In this document: piece after piece, positions 23,857 to 31,222 of the stretch | How the letters are laid out: the number at the start of each line of letters is the position of its first letter | Position numbering within the stretch: position 1 is the first letter of the stretch | Origin: an uncultured Butyricicoccus sp. | GTDB taxonomy: Bacteria; Bacillota; Clostridia; Oscillospirales; Butyricicoccaceae | Assembly: GCA_900547195.1 (NCBI GenBank) | Contig: URFQ01000009.1 | Coordinates: 1 to 46,612, forward strand | Direction of reading: 5' to 3' | DNA length: 46,612 nucleotides | Notes under the pieces: generated by a model | Seen by the model: the letters and a program-made list of their open reading frames with translations, nothing else | Told to the model about the DNA's origin: nothing | Database searches by the model: none | Made by a program: the position numbers and the translations under genes

Positions 23857-25660
23857 TTTGACCACCACTAAAAAAGTACTCAATTACAGCTTTTGCATCA
23901 TCTGTGGTCAGGCTATCATAATCCTCAGCCTCTTCATCATAGTCTACAGAACTGATTTCTACGTTCAATGATGAATCTTCCAACGCTTGAGCCATTGTTT
24001 TCACTTTGAGTTCAAGTCTGCTTCGCACAACCTGATCTATGCTGTCCTCGCATTCTACAAACTCTACTTGTGGCTTTGCGTCAGATGCAAGTCCTAATCT
24101 GTGAATACGATCCTCAGACTGCATATAATGGGCAGCATTAAAAGATCGATCTAAGTAAATAGCATACTGACAGACCTTGTGCAGGCTGATACCTTCCGAA
24201 CAAGCCGCAGGATTTGCTACTAATACCTTGCAGTCAGGATCATCGTGGAAACGCTTGATTTTTCCTTCGCGTGTATCACTGTCGTTCTCATCACCAGCAT
24301 CTACGCCGCCATGAATATACTCTGCGCCCAGATCACTCAGCCGCAAAGCAATCAATTCAACATTCTGTACAAAAGATGACCAAATAAGTACTTTCTGTCC
24401 TTCTGCAGCAAGTTCTCTGGCCCTACGGCATACATAATCAATCTTTGGGCCGTCAGACTCAAGTAGAATTGCACCAACTCTGCGATCAAAAGCATAGTCC
24501 ATATCATTGGACAAAAGCGCAGGGTTAGATACGAACTCCATAACCTTCATCACGCACTTACCAATCCGACGTAGCTCATAGCGTGATGAATCAGAGAGCA
24601 CAGGGTTGAGCTGCCGACGAATTTCAGATTTTAAAGTTTTATAGATTTCGCGCTGGAGATGCGTCATCGGAACCTGAACCACCTTATGATTGAGCTTCGG
24701 AATACCCAGTTGCCCCTTAGTTGTTCTAACAAAGATCGGTTGGATCAAGTCAATTACTGTAGTTTCAGATACATCTTTTGTTGGATACAAAAACAAAAAT
24801 TGCGAAATAAGGTCCCTAGGGCTTTGTGGCATCGGAGTACCACTCATAATAAGTTTACGCTTCGGGAGATGTGCCATTTCCAAGATAGCGTCTGCTCGTA
24901 TAATTTGTTTGCCACCCTTAATTCGGTGACTTTCATCAAGAAACATATAAACATTTCCAGAAGACAGCAAATCAACTATCGTGTTTTTTACACGAGGGAG
25001 CTGATCATAAGTAATAAGCATAAACCGTGGCTTTGATTGAAGCGCGGTTTGAATAGAAGCTTCTCCACCACGAAGACGCATGAAGCCTTCGTAAGTTTTC
25101 CCCATACAAGCAACCAACTGTTCATCCCATGCTCCAAATGCATTTTTAGGTGCAACAACCAGCAAACGATCTGCCTCTGTCGCATTAACAAAGAAAAACG
25201 CCAATGCCTCTGTTGTTTTACCTGCACCAGGAACGGAAAATGTTGCAGCGCCAGGCAAGTGTGAGATTTTTTTGAGATTCCGAATCTGATTATTTGTTAA
25301 GGTTCGCCTAAAACCGACATTTGCAAGTTGTTGCTTAATATCGGCTTCTGTCCGTCCGGAAAGCATCAGAGCAGCATTATATGAGGTATCATTTGCCGTT
25401 TTCAACATGGTTTTTGCCTTATCTGTAAATACAACCCTATACTGATCGCGATGCGCTGATAAATACTGCCCGATATAACCTTTTGTTGACAGGAAGTATC
25501 TCCAAGGAAAAGTAATACTCCAATCCGAGTAAGATACAACACTCATCGGCAAATAGTCACAAATGAAGTGATACAAAGCCTTCCATGCTGGTTTATTAGA
25601 CGAATCATTTGAAATGTTGACTTGTTCGGTATATAACAAATAATCAATCCGAATGTCCAT
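23849..25660 (-). CDS. SNF2-type superfamily 2 helicase
   Basis: A 603-residue ATPase. An N-terminal extension of about 115 residues precedes the motor. Motif I is FSVPGAGKTTE (141-151), motif II is FLDESH (240-245), motif III is MSGTPM (272-277), motif V is ANPAACSEGISL (482-493) and motif VI is QSEDRIHRLG (514-523). QSEDRIHRLG and the absence of extra domains fit small SNF2 proteins of defence islands. It probably translocates on double-stranded DNA. Its start lies 1 bp after the ParB-like stop and its 3' end overlaps the DUF3883 start, so translation is coupled and a complex is likely. Confidence 0.9.
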   Translation of the reverse strand: MDIRIDYLLYTEQVNISNDSSNKPAWKALYHFICDYLPMSVVSYSDWSITFPWRYFLSTKGYIGQYLSAHRDQYRVVFTDKAKTMLKTANDTSYNAALMLSGRTEADIKQQLANVGFRRTLTNNQIRNLKKISHLPGAATFSVPGAGKTTEALAFFFVNATEADRLLVVAPKNAFGAWDEQLVACMGKTYEGFMRLRGGEASIQTALQSKPRFMLITYDQLPRVKNTIVDLLSSGNVYMFLDESHRIKGGKQIIRADAILEMAHLPKRKLIMSGTPMPQSPRDLISQFLFLYPTKDVSETTVIDLIQPIFVRTTKGQLGIPKLNHKVVQVPMTHLQREIYKTLKSEIRRQLNPVLSDSSRYELRRIGKCVMKVMEFVSNPALLSNDMDYAFDRRVGAILLESDGPKIDYVCRRARELAAEGQKVLIWSSFVQNVELIALRLSDLGAEYIHGGVDAGDENDSDTREGKIKRFHDDPDCKVLVANPAACSEGISLHKVCQYAIYLDRSFNAAHYMQSEDRIHRLGLASDAKPQVEFVECEDSIDQVVRSRLELKVKTMAQALEDSSLNVEISSVDYDEEAEDYDSLTTDDAKAVIEYFFSGGQND

Positions 25661-25661
25661 A

Positions 25662-26510
25662 TTATTTAATCCAATCCTTTAGGACCGTACATGCTCCTTC
25701 AATATTTTCGAGTTGTTTTCCCACTCCATCTTTTCTCATCGAATCGTCCAAATTGGATACAGCATTCGTTAGTAGAGTAGCTGCCTTCATTACTTGATCA
25801 AAAATGAAGCTTTTTTTCTTCTTTTCTTTTTCAAGTTCATCCGTTGTATCCAACACTGCCTTTACAGTCTGTGCAACCAGAGTAGGATTGTCTGCCATAC
25901 GAATACCAGCAGCAATTTGTGAATTAGTAGTATTCGTGCTACTGATGTCACCGCCAGTCAGCAAGTCCAAATCATCATTATTGTTATCTTGGATGGTAAT
26001 GCCGAAGACTTCCTGTAATTTCGGAGCAATTGCCGTCAATCCAGTAACTACTTTGGGGATTTGCTTATAGAGCCGATCTCCCACTGCCGGAGTTTGAAGT
26101 AACGCTTTGGAGATTTCCTGAAACAGCTCTTTGTCTCCGGGATTAGAAATATTCTTGCGTCCGATTACAATTTGTTTGAACGCATACTCCTGCTTATCAA
26201 CCAGCATCCATTCATCTGGATGACCAATGGACTCAAGATACTGAGCAGCATAGTTATAGCACTCAATGTATGCGTTGATCTCTTCTGGCTTCTTATTCTG
26301 CTTGGCCGCTAATACGCCGATATCCATACCAGAATCAAATTTCTCCTGATAATCCGCAGCGATTGCGTGCCATACATACTCCGCTTTCATGTCGGAGTGA
26401 ATCTGCAACGCAACCTCAAGGTCATACATCCCCTGAGGATCACTATCAGGTAGTACTGCTACGCGGACAGTTTGAAAATGAGCATATTTGATTTTGTTGT
26501 TGTAATACAA
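25662..26510 (-). CDS. ParB-like helical protein, first large gene of the putative defence operon
   Basis: A 282-residue frame with TTG at 26510. Residues about 20-120 (VAVLPDSDPQGMYDLEVALQ, IGVLAAKQNKKPEEINAYIE, IGHPDEWMLVDKQEYAFKQI) resemble the middle helical DNA-binding region of ParB-like proteins. The second half is helical with no known motif. No good ribosome site precedes 26510. A better start with GGAGG exists at ATG 26560 or GTG 26554, but that frame reaches this one only if one C is added to the CCCC run near 26534. The gene may therefore be frameshifted, or the run may be misread. Function in the operon is unknown. Confidence 0.6.
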   Translation of the reverse strand: MYYNNKIKYAHFQTVRVAVLPDSDPQGMYDLEVALQIHSDMKAEYVWHAIAADYQEKFDSGMDIGVLAAKQNKKPEEINAYIECYNYAAQYLESIGHPDEWMLVDKQEYAFKQIVIGRKNISNPGDKELFQEISKALLQTPAVGDRLYKQIPKVVTGLTAIAPKLQEVFGITIQDNNNDDLDLLTGGDISSTNTTNSQIAAGIRMADNPTLVAQTVKAVLDTTDELEKEKKKKSFIFDQVMKAATLLTNAVSNLDDSMRKDGVGKQLENIEGACTVLKDWIK

Positions 26511-26569
26511 TTCACGCCATTTTCCACTTGGGGAATTATATTAATAGGCACTTTCATGACCTCCAATGT

Positions 26570-26849
26570 AAATTGTTACGGAGTGCACTGTCGAACTCCG
26601 TCAATAATTGTCATCAGAATAGACAATTAGGAAGAGTCGTAACCAAGGGAGAAGCCTGCCCATCTAACGGCTCACACAGTTGTTTATTATACTGATTGCG
26701 GTATCGATCGGATGCAATCTGCAATCTAAACAACCCCGTAGAAAAAAGCGTTCCACAATTTGGGTATGCAAAACGGATTTTTCAAAACCCGCGCCGCTTT
26801 TTGTACCGACAGAAGGAATACTTTTATTCAAACAAGGTTATTCCACAGC
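26570..26849. other. Intergenic stretch upstream of the ParB-like gene
   Basis: No gene is seen. The minus strand contains an inverted repeat ATTGTC-TATTCTGAT-GACAAT near 26605-26625, a possible operator, and a GGAGG just before ATG 26560. No confident promoter was identified. Confidence 0.4.
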
Positions 26850-27056
26850 TTATATCCCGGCATCTGTCTTTGGCTTGATGTACTTTCCTGACTTGATTCT
26901 GGCATCGGCAGGCTTTTCTGCATCATCTGGAATAGCCCAAGAATAGCCGATACGAACTGCTCCAGGAACACGGCCTTCGCCACATAAAATCTGGATGCGT
27001 CGAGTGGAGATACCCCGCTTCTCAGCAGTCTGCGTTACGGAAAGATACTTCATCAT
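26850..27056 (-). CDS. Small excisionase/MerR-type HTH protein
   Basis: A 68-residue protein starting MMKYLSVTQTAEKRGISTRR, with RIQILCGEGRVPGAVRIGYS and WAIPDDAEKPADAR. This is the short winged-HTH pattern of excisionases and of small regulators encoded ahead of defence genes. A promoter with TATAAT lies upstream at 27120-27125. It could regulate the operon that follows on the same strand, or be the directionality factor of the skin recombinase. Position favours the first. Confidence 0.8.
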   Translation of the reverse strand: MMKYLSVTQTAEKRGISTRRIQILCGEGRVPGAVRIGYSWAIPDDAEKPADARIKSGKYIKPKTDAGI

Positions 27057-27094
27057 AATACCTTCGCCTCATCTAGCGTTCGCCGCATATCTAC

Positions 27095-27150
27095 AAAAAT
27101 ATATAATAATTCATTATATATTATACTCTTAAGAAACCGAATAAAATCAA
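27095..27150 (-). promoter_or_regulatory. Promoter and palindrome upstream of the small HTH gene
   Basis: In the minus direction there is TTGATT, 19 bp, then TATAAT (27125-27120). Immediately downstream lies the AT palindrome ATATATAATGAATTATTATATAT (about 27100-27122, partly overlapping the -10), well placed as an operator for the HTH protein. Confidence 0.6.
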
Positions 27151-27175
27151 GGTTCTGGTTGCCTTTGTGGAGAAA

Positions 27176-27215
27176 ACTTTCGTCATATTCTCTGTAGTGG
27201 AAATATGACGAAAGT
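27176..27215 (+). repeat. 14-bp perfect inverted repeat
   Basis: The arms ACTTTCGTCATATT (27176-27189) and AATATGACGAAAGT (27202-27215) face each other with a 12-nt spacer. They are followed by GGGGTATCCCC and, at about 27251-27295, by AAAAATGAG ... CTCATTTTT. The set of hairpins next to a MobC remnant could be an old transfer origin; a recombination or protein site is also possible. Confidence 0.6.
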
Positions 27216-27897
27216 CAACAGAGGATCAGGGCTTGGGGTATCCCCAAAATCAAAAATGAGCGCAGAGGCAGCGATGCCAAAGCACTCATTTTTCCAGTGT
27301 GTACGGACATTGGATTTGCTTGCTATTCTTCCAAACCCCCGTAATCCACGTTTTCAATACAGTCCTGTTTATTGGACTTGTTCTGTAATATACTGGAAGA
27401 AAACGGTCAGAGAAGTATCGGAAGACGGTTTTCCTGAGCCGAAACGGAAACCGTTTACCTATATTGACGACGAGTATCAAACCCGCTCCATTCGCCGCAG
27501 CCACAGCTACTACGAATACGCAAAGGACATCTGCACAAATTACCGGATGGATCTTCGCCGCTACAAGCGCATCCGGGAGCGGAAACAGTTTATCGGCGTT
27601 GACAGTAAAGAAGACTACCGAGCCATGTGCGAAGATATGTGCTTCATTCAGCAGTCCATCAAGACCGTCCTGAAGGATTATGCAGGACTGTTTCAAAAGC
27701 GGTTCTCCGAGGGGCTGTCTGTCCGCAAAGCCGCTGACGTTATGCAGCTGAATCGGGGTGCAGTGAAACGCAGGCAAGCCGCTCTCTACGAAGCGTTTTC
27801 TCTGCTGTTGGAGCAGCGGGATGAGGCAGATGGAGTCAAACGGATTGCACCCGATACCTCCGACTTTTCATATCCCGATGACATGGAAAACGAATAA
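27205..27897 (+). CDS. Sigma-like / HTH mobile-element protein, N-terminus uncertain
   Basis: From about residue 70 the frame looks genuine: WKKTVREVSEDGFPEPKRKP, FTYIDDEYQTRSIRRSHSYY, YAKDICTNYRMDLRRYKRIR. It ends with a sigma-region-4-like helix (FSEGLSVRKAADVMQLNRGA). Such proteins occur in clostridial conjugative transposons next to mob genes; their function is not established. The first about 65 codons cover the hairpin region and have poor coding character, so the 5' end of the gene was probably replaced. A terminator follows at 27914-27947. Confidence 0.6.
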   Translation: MTKVNRGSGLGVSPKSKMSAEAAMPKHSFFQCVRTLDLLAILPNPRNPRFQYSPVYWTCSVIYWKKTVREVSEDGFPEPKRKPFTYIDDEYQTRSIRRSHSYYEYAKDICTNYRMDLRRYKRIRERKQFIGVDSKEDYRAMCEDMCFIQQSIKTVLKDYAGLFQKRFSEGLSVRKAADVMQLNRGAVKRRQAALYEAFSLLLEQRDEADGVKRIAPDTSDFSYPDDMENE

Positions 27898-27913
27898 CAA
27901 ACACTCCAATTTT

Positions 27914-27947
27914 GAAGCACTTGCTGTCATGGCAGGCGCTTCTTTTT
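27914..27947 (+). terminator. Terminator after the sigma-like gene
   Basis: The stem GAAGC ... GCTTC with inner pairs (GCTGTCATGGC region) is followed by TTTTTATT. Confidence 0.6.
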
Positions 27948-28224
27948 ATTGGCCGTGTGACAGAAGCGGGACAGTCCGCTGTATTTTGTTCGTTGGAAAG
28001 TAGAAAGAGAAAATTCAGAGTTCTTCTGCGTAATGCCAGCGATGACAGAGCCGTGACACTGTGCATTGATTTGTCCGTTGGATTCTGAAAAGAGAATTTT
28101 CAAACTCGAGATAAAACCGACTGCAAATTCACTTAGTTAAGTAGAGAGGTAATTTCCCATACCACAGCAAACCCACTACACAAAGTAATTACCAATATTT
28201 TAAAATTTAAAAGAAGATCCTACC
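27948..28224. other. Non-coding stretch with a small inverted repeat
   Basis: No supported gene. GGTAATT (28148-28154) and AATTACC (28187-28193) form a short inverted repeat upstream of the HTH gene at 28225. Confidence 0.4.
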
Positions 28225-28482
28225 ATGCTCCACATCAACCGCTATCCCATGACCGCTGTTCCCACCGAGCTTCTTTTGGACTCGGAGCTGTCCACTGAAG
28301 CCAAAGCCGCTGCCGCCATCCTGTACACATTCAATGACAGGAATCGAAACACGCTTGAGCTTGCCGCAGTGCTGAATACGCCTGAGGAAAAGGTGCAGCA
28401 GGTTTTCTCTGAACTCGCTGAGAGCGGATATCTGGACATCCGCAAGGATGGAGAAGTATTCGTTCTGGACTTGAAACTTTGA
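28225..28482 (+). CDS. Small winged-helix-like protein
   Basis: An 85-residue protein (MLHINRYPMTAVPTELLLDS ... LAAVLNTPEEKVQQVFSELA, SGYLDIRKDGEVFVLDLKL). The C-terminal 45 residues look like a winged helix with its beta hairpin. AAGAAG precedes the ATG weakly. It lies just ahead of the MobC remnant. A helper regulator of the mobile element is likely; no family name can be given. Confidence 0.6.
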   Translation: MLHINRYPMTAVPTELLLDSELSTEAKAAAAILYTFNDRNRNTLELAAVLNTPEEKVQQVFSELAESGYLDIRKDGEVFVLDLKL

Positions 28483-28502
28483 CGGAAAGTAGATGATTTT
28501 CA

Positions 28503-28832
28503 ATGCCTGACCGCACACGACCCATCCGAAAAGAAATCTGTCTGAACGAAACGGAGCTGCAGCTCATCACCCACAAGATGCAGCAGCTCGGCACCCGGAA
28601 TTTCGGCGCTTATGCCCGGAAGATGCTGATTGACGGTTACATCATCAAGGTGGACTACACCGAACAAAAGAAGCTGGCAGCTGCCGTCAACCGGGCCGCT
28701 GCCAACATCAATCACATTTGCCGCCGCATCAATTAGACTGGGCATTTCTACGCCGAAGATATTGCCGAGCTGAAAGCGCGGCAGGCAGAGATATGGAAGC
28801 TTCTGAAGGAGGCTCAGAAACAGGAGCTATAA
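28503..28832 (+). pseudogene. mobC: MobC-like relaxosome protein with an in-frame amber codon
   Basis: The frame reads MPDRTRPIRKEICLNETELQ, NFGAYARKMLIDGYIIKVDY, AAVNRAAANINHICRRIN and then TAG (28734-28736). It goes on in frame as TGHFYAEDIAELKARQAEIW and KLLKEAQKQEL to TAA. Full-length MobC proteins include this C-terminal part, so the TAG is a nonsense mutation. The 77-residue product keeps the ribbon-helix-helix region. No relaxase gene follows (28833-29047 contains nothing I can identify), so mobilisation is probably lost. Confidence 0.7.
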
Positions 28833-29047
28833 CCGCAGCCGACTTTCCCGTCACCGGGTTTTCAGAGGGTGGATAGGCTGACGCTCAAGAGCGTACCGGA
28901 TATGGATTTCTGGATGCCGGTTTTCCGAACCTTCATCGGGGATGAAAAGCAGTCTCTAACTAATAAGAAATAAATCAACTCTCAAAAAAGTCATCTATCA
29001 ATTCAATCAATACTGGTTTTGGATAGGATGGATGGGATGGAGATTCT

Positions 29048-29434
29048 ATGAAAGATTTTTGTAAGTTCACGATCCATAGTCCAGCAGCTTGCTACATCCC
29101 GCTGCCGAGATTTCTCTTGCAGGATGAAGACCTTTACGACATCACCAATGACGCCAAGGTGCTGTATGCCATGCTTCTGGATCGGGCCAGCATTTCCCGG
29201 CAGAACGGCTACATTGAGCCGGACGGCACCATCCGATTGTACTTTACCGTTCAGCAGGCCCAGGAGCGGCTGCACCGCAGCAGACAGTCCGTTACCCGAA
29301 TTTTCCGTGAGCTGGAACTGTGCGGCCTCATCAACCGCAGAAAGCATGGCCTTGGCAGGCCTGCTGTGATCACGCTCAACTATCCGTCGGACGCAAAGCG
29401 CATTACCAAGGACGCTGAAAATTCCGGCAAGTAA
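29048..29434 (+). CDS. RepA N-terminal-like replication initiator protein
   Basis: A 128-residue protein: ACYIPLPRFLLQDEDLYDIT, NDAKVLYAMLLDRASISRQN, GTIRLYFTVQQAQERLHRSR, QSVTRIFRELELCGLINRRK. This is the RepA_N winged-helix pair found in clostridial plasmids and conjugative transposons. It is much shorter than full plasmid initiators, as usual for chromosomal conjugative elements. GGATGGAG lies upstream of the ATG. Confidence 0.85.
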   Translation: MKDFCKFTIHSPAACYIPLPRFLLQDEDLYDITNDAKVLYAMLLDRASISRQNGYIEPDGTIRLYFTVQQAQERLHRSRQSVTRIFRELELCGLINRRKHGLGRPAVITLNYPSDAKRITKDAENSGK

Positions 29435-29499
29435 ATTTTCAAGAAATATCAGGCATGCATACCCGCATAGGATAAACCATCAGGAAAGGAGGGGCAGGC

Positions 29500-29679
29500 A
29501 TGGAAGTATTTCTGATTTTACCGAAGACAGCCAAAGGCAAAGCCGAGCTCGGCAAGCAGCTGGCAAAATTTCACGCAGAGCATACACAGAAGATGATCGA
29601 AAATCTTCCCTGCCCCACCGAGCAGAAGCTGGAACTGGTGGATGCCATTGTACGGGATGCGAAGCAATTAAAACCATAA
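29500..29679 (+). CDS. Small conserved mobile-element protein
   Basis: A 59-residue protein (MEVFLILPKTAKGKAELGKQ ... EQKLELVDAIVRDAKQLKP) with an excellent AAAGGAGG upstream. It is mostly helical and lysine-rich. It follows the RepA-like gene, as small unnamed proteins do in Tn1549-like elements. No function is known. Confidence 0.65.
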   Translation: MEVFLILPKTAKGKAELGKQLAKFHAEHTQKMIENLPCPTEQKLELVDAIVRDAKQLKP

Positions 29680-29745
29680 ATACATAAACCCGCTCCAGCC
29701 ATTCCGGGATACCGGTCGGCTGGGGCGGGTTGTCCGTTAACAGAA

Positions 29746-30144
29746 TCACTCCGTCTTTTCCTTTACAGCGTCCTTGAAATATCGCTCCCAGGTTGCTTTG
29801 CTGATCTGAACTCTTTCCTGCTCCCATTTCTTAAATTTCCAGAGACTGACCCCTAGTGAATCTGCAAATTCCTCCTGTGTCGGGCCTGGTTTCAGGCGAA
29901 GTGCTTGTATTTGCTCGCCCTGTCCATGATAAAGGAAGGTATTGTACTCATCCAGTAGCTCGTCCACTGTCACTTCCAGAGGCACCGCGATTTTCACCAT
30001 ATGCTCTATCGGGTAATAGTCTCTTCCGTATTCTTCATAACTGGTGTAAGTGCTTCGATCTATCCCGGCAAAGTCAGCTACGTCTCGTTGAAGCAGTGCC
30101 TTCTTGTAACGATACCACCTCAGCTTGTCCGCAGTTTCTGTCAT
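29746..30144 (-). CDS. Double XRE-type HTH protein at the right end of the element
   Basis: A 132-residue protein from ATG 30144 (MTETADKLRWYRYKKALLQR). The first HTH is RDVADFAGIDRSTYTSYEEY, followed by DELLDEY. The second HTH-like segment is KPGPTQEEFADSLGVSLWKF. The frame stays open to 30405, which overlaps the sigK N-terminal part. The stretch just upstream of 30144 (VVRIAPLLILRFPLLAPKKL) may also be coding, so the true start is uncertain. It could be an element repressor. Confidence 0.7.
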   Translation of the reverse strand: MTETADKLRWYRYKKALLQRDVADFAGIDRSTYTSYEEYGRDYYPIEHMVKIAVPLEVTVDELLDEYNTFLYHGQGEQIQALRLKPGPTQEEFADSLGVSLWKFKKWEQERVQISKATWERYFKDAVKEKTE

Positions 30145-30340
30145 CTCGCATGAGGCTGTGAAGGTCAGATTGAACTTCTGTGCATCATATAGTTTCTTGG
30201 GAGCCAGCAGCGGAAACCGCAGAATCAAGAGAGGTGCAATCCGAACAACACCTGATAGGTTGGATATCATAATTTTTCTATGTCCGTCTAAGTGGTAAAG
30301 AATGCACCATCTTAAGCCAAAAGATACACGATCTGCCACC

Positions 30341-30727
30341 TTATGCCGTTTTGTTCCGTTGAGATAGAATAGCATTTTCAATACACCGGGCGGCATAAGT
30401 CGCAAGCTTGACGTTTTTATCCGGGCGGTAGGTATTTACCGCTTTGATCAGCCCGATCGTGCCGATGGAGATGAGATCGTCCTGGTCGGAGGGTTCGGCA
30501 TAATATTTTTTGACGATATGGGCGACCAGGCGCAGGTTGTGCTCAATGAGCAGCGCGCGCGCCTGATCCTCTCCCGCAAGCATGCGCTGGACGAGATCCC
30601 GTTCCTCCTCGGCGGAAAGCGGGCGGGGGAACGAGCCGCCGCTGCCCTGAACGCGCAGGATCATATAAACCGCACTCAGGAGCAGGGCGGATGCAGCGGA
30701 AAACAACATAATACACCAGCCTTTCAT
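30341..30727 (-). CDS. sigK: sigK, N-terminal part (pro-sigma-K)
   Basis: From ATG 30727 (MKGWCI) or 30709 (MLFSAASALLLSAVYMILRV) a hydrophobic pro-sequence leads into GSFPRPLSAEEERDLVQRML and NLRLVAHIVKKYY. The core-binding region 2 (DQDDLISIGTIGLIKAVNTY and KLATYAARCIEN) follows. The sigK part ends at 30373. In the unexcised chromosome the frame runs on as AILSQRNKTA and stops at 30341. The product is then a pro-sequence plus region 2 only, not a working sigma factor. A sigma-E-type promoter lies at 30755-30784, so starts upstream of it are excluded. Confidence 0.92.
   Translation of the reverse strand: MKGWCIMLFSAASALLLSAVYMILRVQGSGGSFPRPLSAEEERDLVQRMLAGEDQARALLIEHNLRLVAHIVKKYYAEPSDQDDLISIGTIGLIKAVNTYRPDKNVKLATYAARCIENAILSQRNKTA
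30373..30376 (-). other. Recombination core, right end of skin element
   Basis: AATG in the minus direction within TATTGAAAATGCTATTCT. It is shared with the core at 15791-15794. Confidence 0.8.
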
Positions 30728-30754
30728 CGGGTCTGCGGAAATCGGTCTGTTTTC

Positions 30755-30784
30755 AGTGTATGCGCGCGGACAAGGGTGAAATGC
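30755..30784 (-). promoter_or_regulatory. Candidate sigma-E-type promoter of sigK
   Basis: In the minus direction there is GCATTTCA (30784-30777), a 14-bp spacer and CATACACT (30762-30755). The -10 agrees with the sigma-E pattern CATACAnT; the -35 agrees only partly. It would give a leader of about 20 nt before ATG 30727. Confidence 0.55.
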
Positions 30785-30917
30785 GGGCAATATGGGGGTG
30801 TCAAACGATTGGCAGCGGACTCGGAGGAAGAAAGCCGGCGCAAAGGCCGCATGGGAAAGCTGTTGGAACGACGGTTATGAATGGTTGCCTAACGAAGCCC
30901 TCGGAGGAGAAGCATGA

Positions 30918-31133
30918 ATGACCGGAATAAAAGTGTTTCTGCTCCTCTTGGTGGCTGCGCTTCACCCTCCCGGGGGGATAGAGGCGGATCAGCTGGCGGC
31001 GGTCTTCCCGATGGGGAGGGAAGATGCCGCCTGCCCTTCGCTCTTTTATTTGTACAGGACGTATCATGCTCCTGTAATTATGCGGGATGTGAGCGCGGAA
31101 GAGGCTTGCTTTTTCGGCATAAATGGCCTATAA
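30918..31133 (+). CDS. Small secreted or membrane-anchored hypothetical protein
   Basis: A 71-residue frame starting MTGIKVFLLLLVAALHPPGG, a signal-peptide-like start, then ADQLAAVFPMGREDAACPSL and YHAPVIMRDVSAEEACFFGI. GGAGGAG lies upstream, but its spacing fits the ATG at 30914 in another frame slightly better; that frame gives a Gly/Arg-rich product that looks non-coding. A terminator follows at 31162-31206. No family is recognised. Confidence 0.4.
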   Translation: MTGIKVFLLLLVAALHPPGGIEADQLAAVFPMGREDAACPSLFYLYRTYHAPVIMRDVSAEEACFFGINGL

Positions 31134-31161
31134 TAAAGCTGTGCTGAGAGCAGTTGAGAAA

Positions 31162-31206
31162 AGCGCATGACAGAGGATGTATTTGTCATGTGCTTTTTAT
31201 TTTTTT
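31162..31206 (+). terminator. Intrinsic terminator before the GDPD gene
   Basis: The arms AGCGCATGACA (31162-31172) and TGTCATGTGCT (31184-31194) are followed by TTTTATTTTTTT. It ends any transcript from the small gene upstream. The GDPD start at 31223 is only 17 bp later, so read-through may feed that gene. Confidence 0.75.
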
Positions 31207-31222
31207 GAAAGAGGCGATCGTA

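Larger units (their letters stand above)
15791..30372. mobile_element. Skin-like element interrupting sigK (14,582 bp)
   Basis: The two parts of sigK lie 14.6 kb apart on the same strand. Each carries AATG at the breakpoint (CATT on the plus strand at 15791-15794 and 30373-30376). Removal of one copy plus the interval joins ...TGTATTGAAAATG to AAATCCTGATGCAC in frame. The place in the protein (after CIEN, before EI) is, from memory, the same one used by the B. subtilis skin. The element carries its own serine recombinase, an AAA-ATPase gene, an XRE/SWIM pair, a five-gene putative defence operon, and RepA- and MobC-like remnants. Its middle (20.8-26.5 kb) is clearly more AT-rich than the chromosome around it. 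Confidence 0.93.

Noticed and set aside
26850..27056. Recombination directionality factor of the skin recombinase
   Set aside because: Possible from its excisionase-like fold, but it heads the putative defence operon and lies 11 kb from the recombinase. No evidence favours this role.
30914..31147. 77-codon plus-strand frame starting at 30914
   Set aside because: It has better ribosome-site spacing than the frame at 30918, but its product is Gly/Arg/Cys-rich without structure. The 30918 frame gives a signal-peptide-like start.
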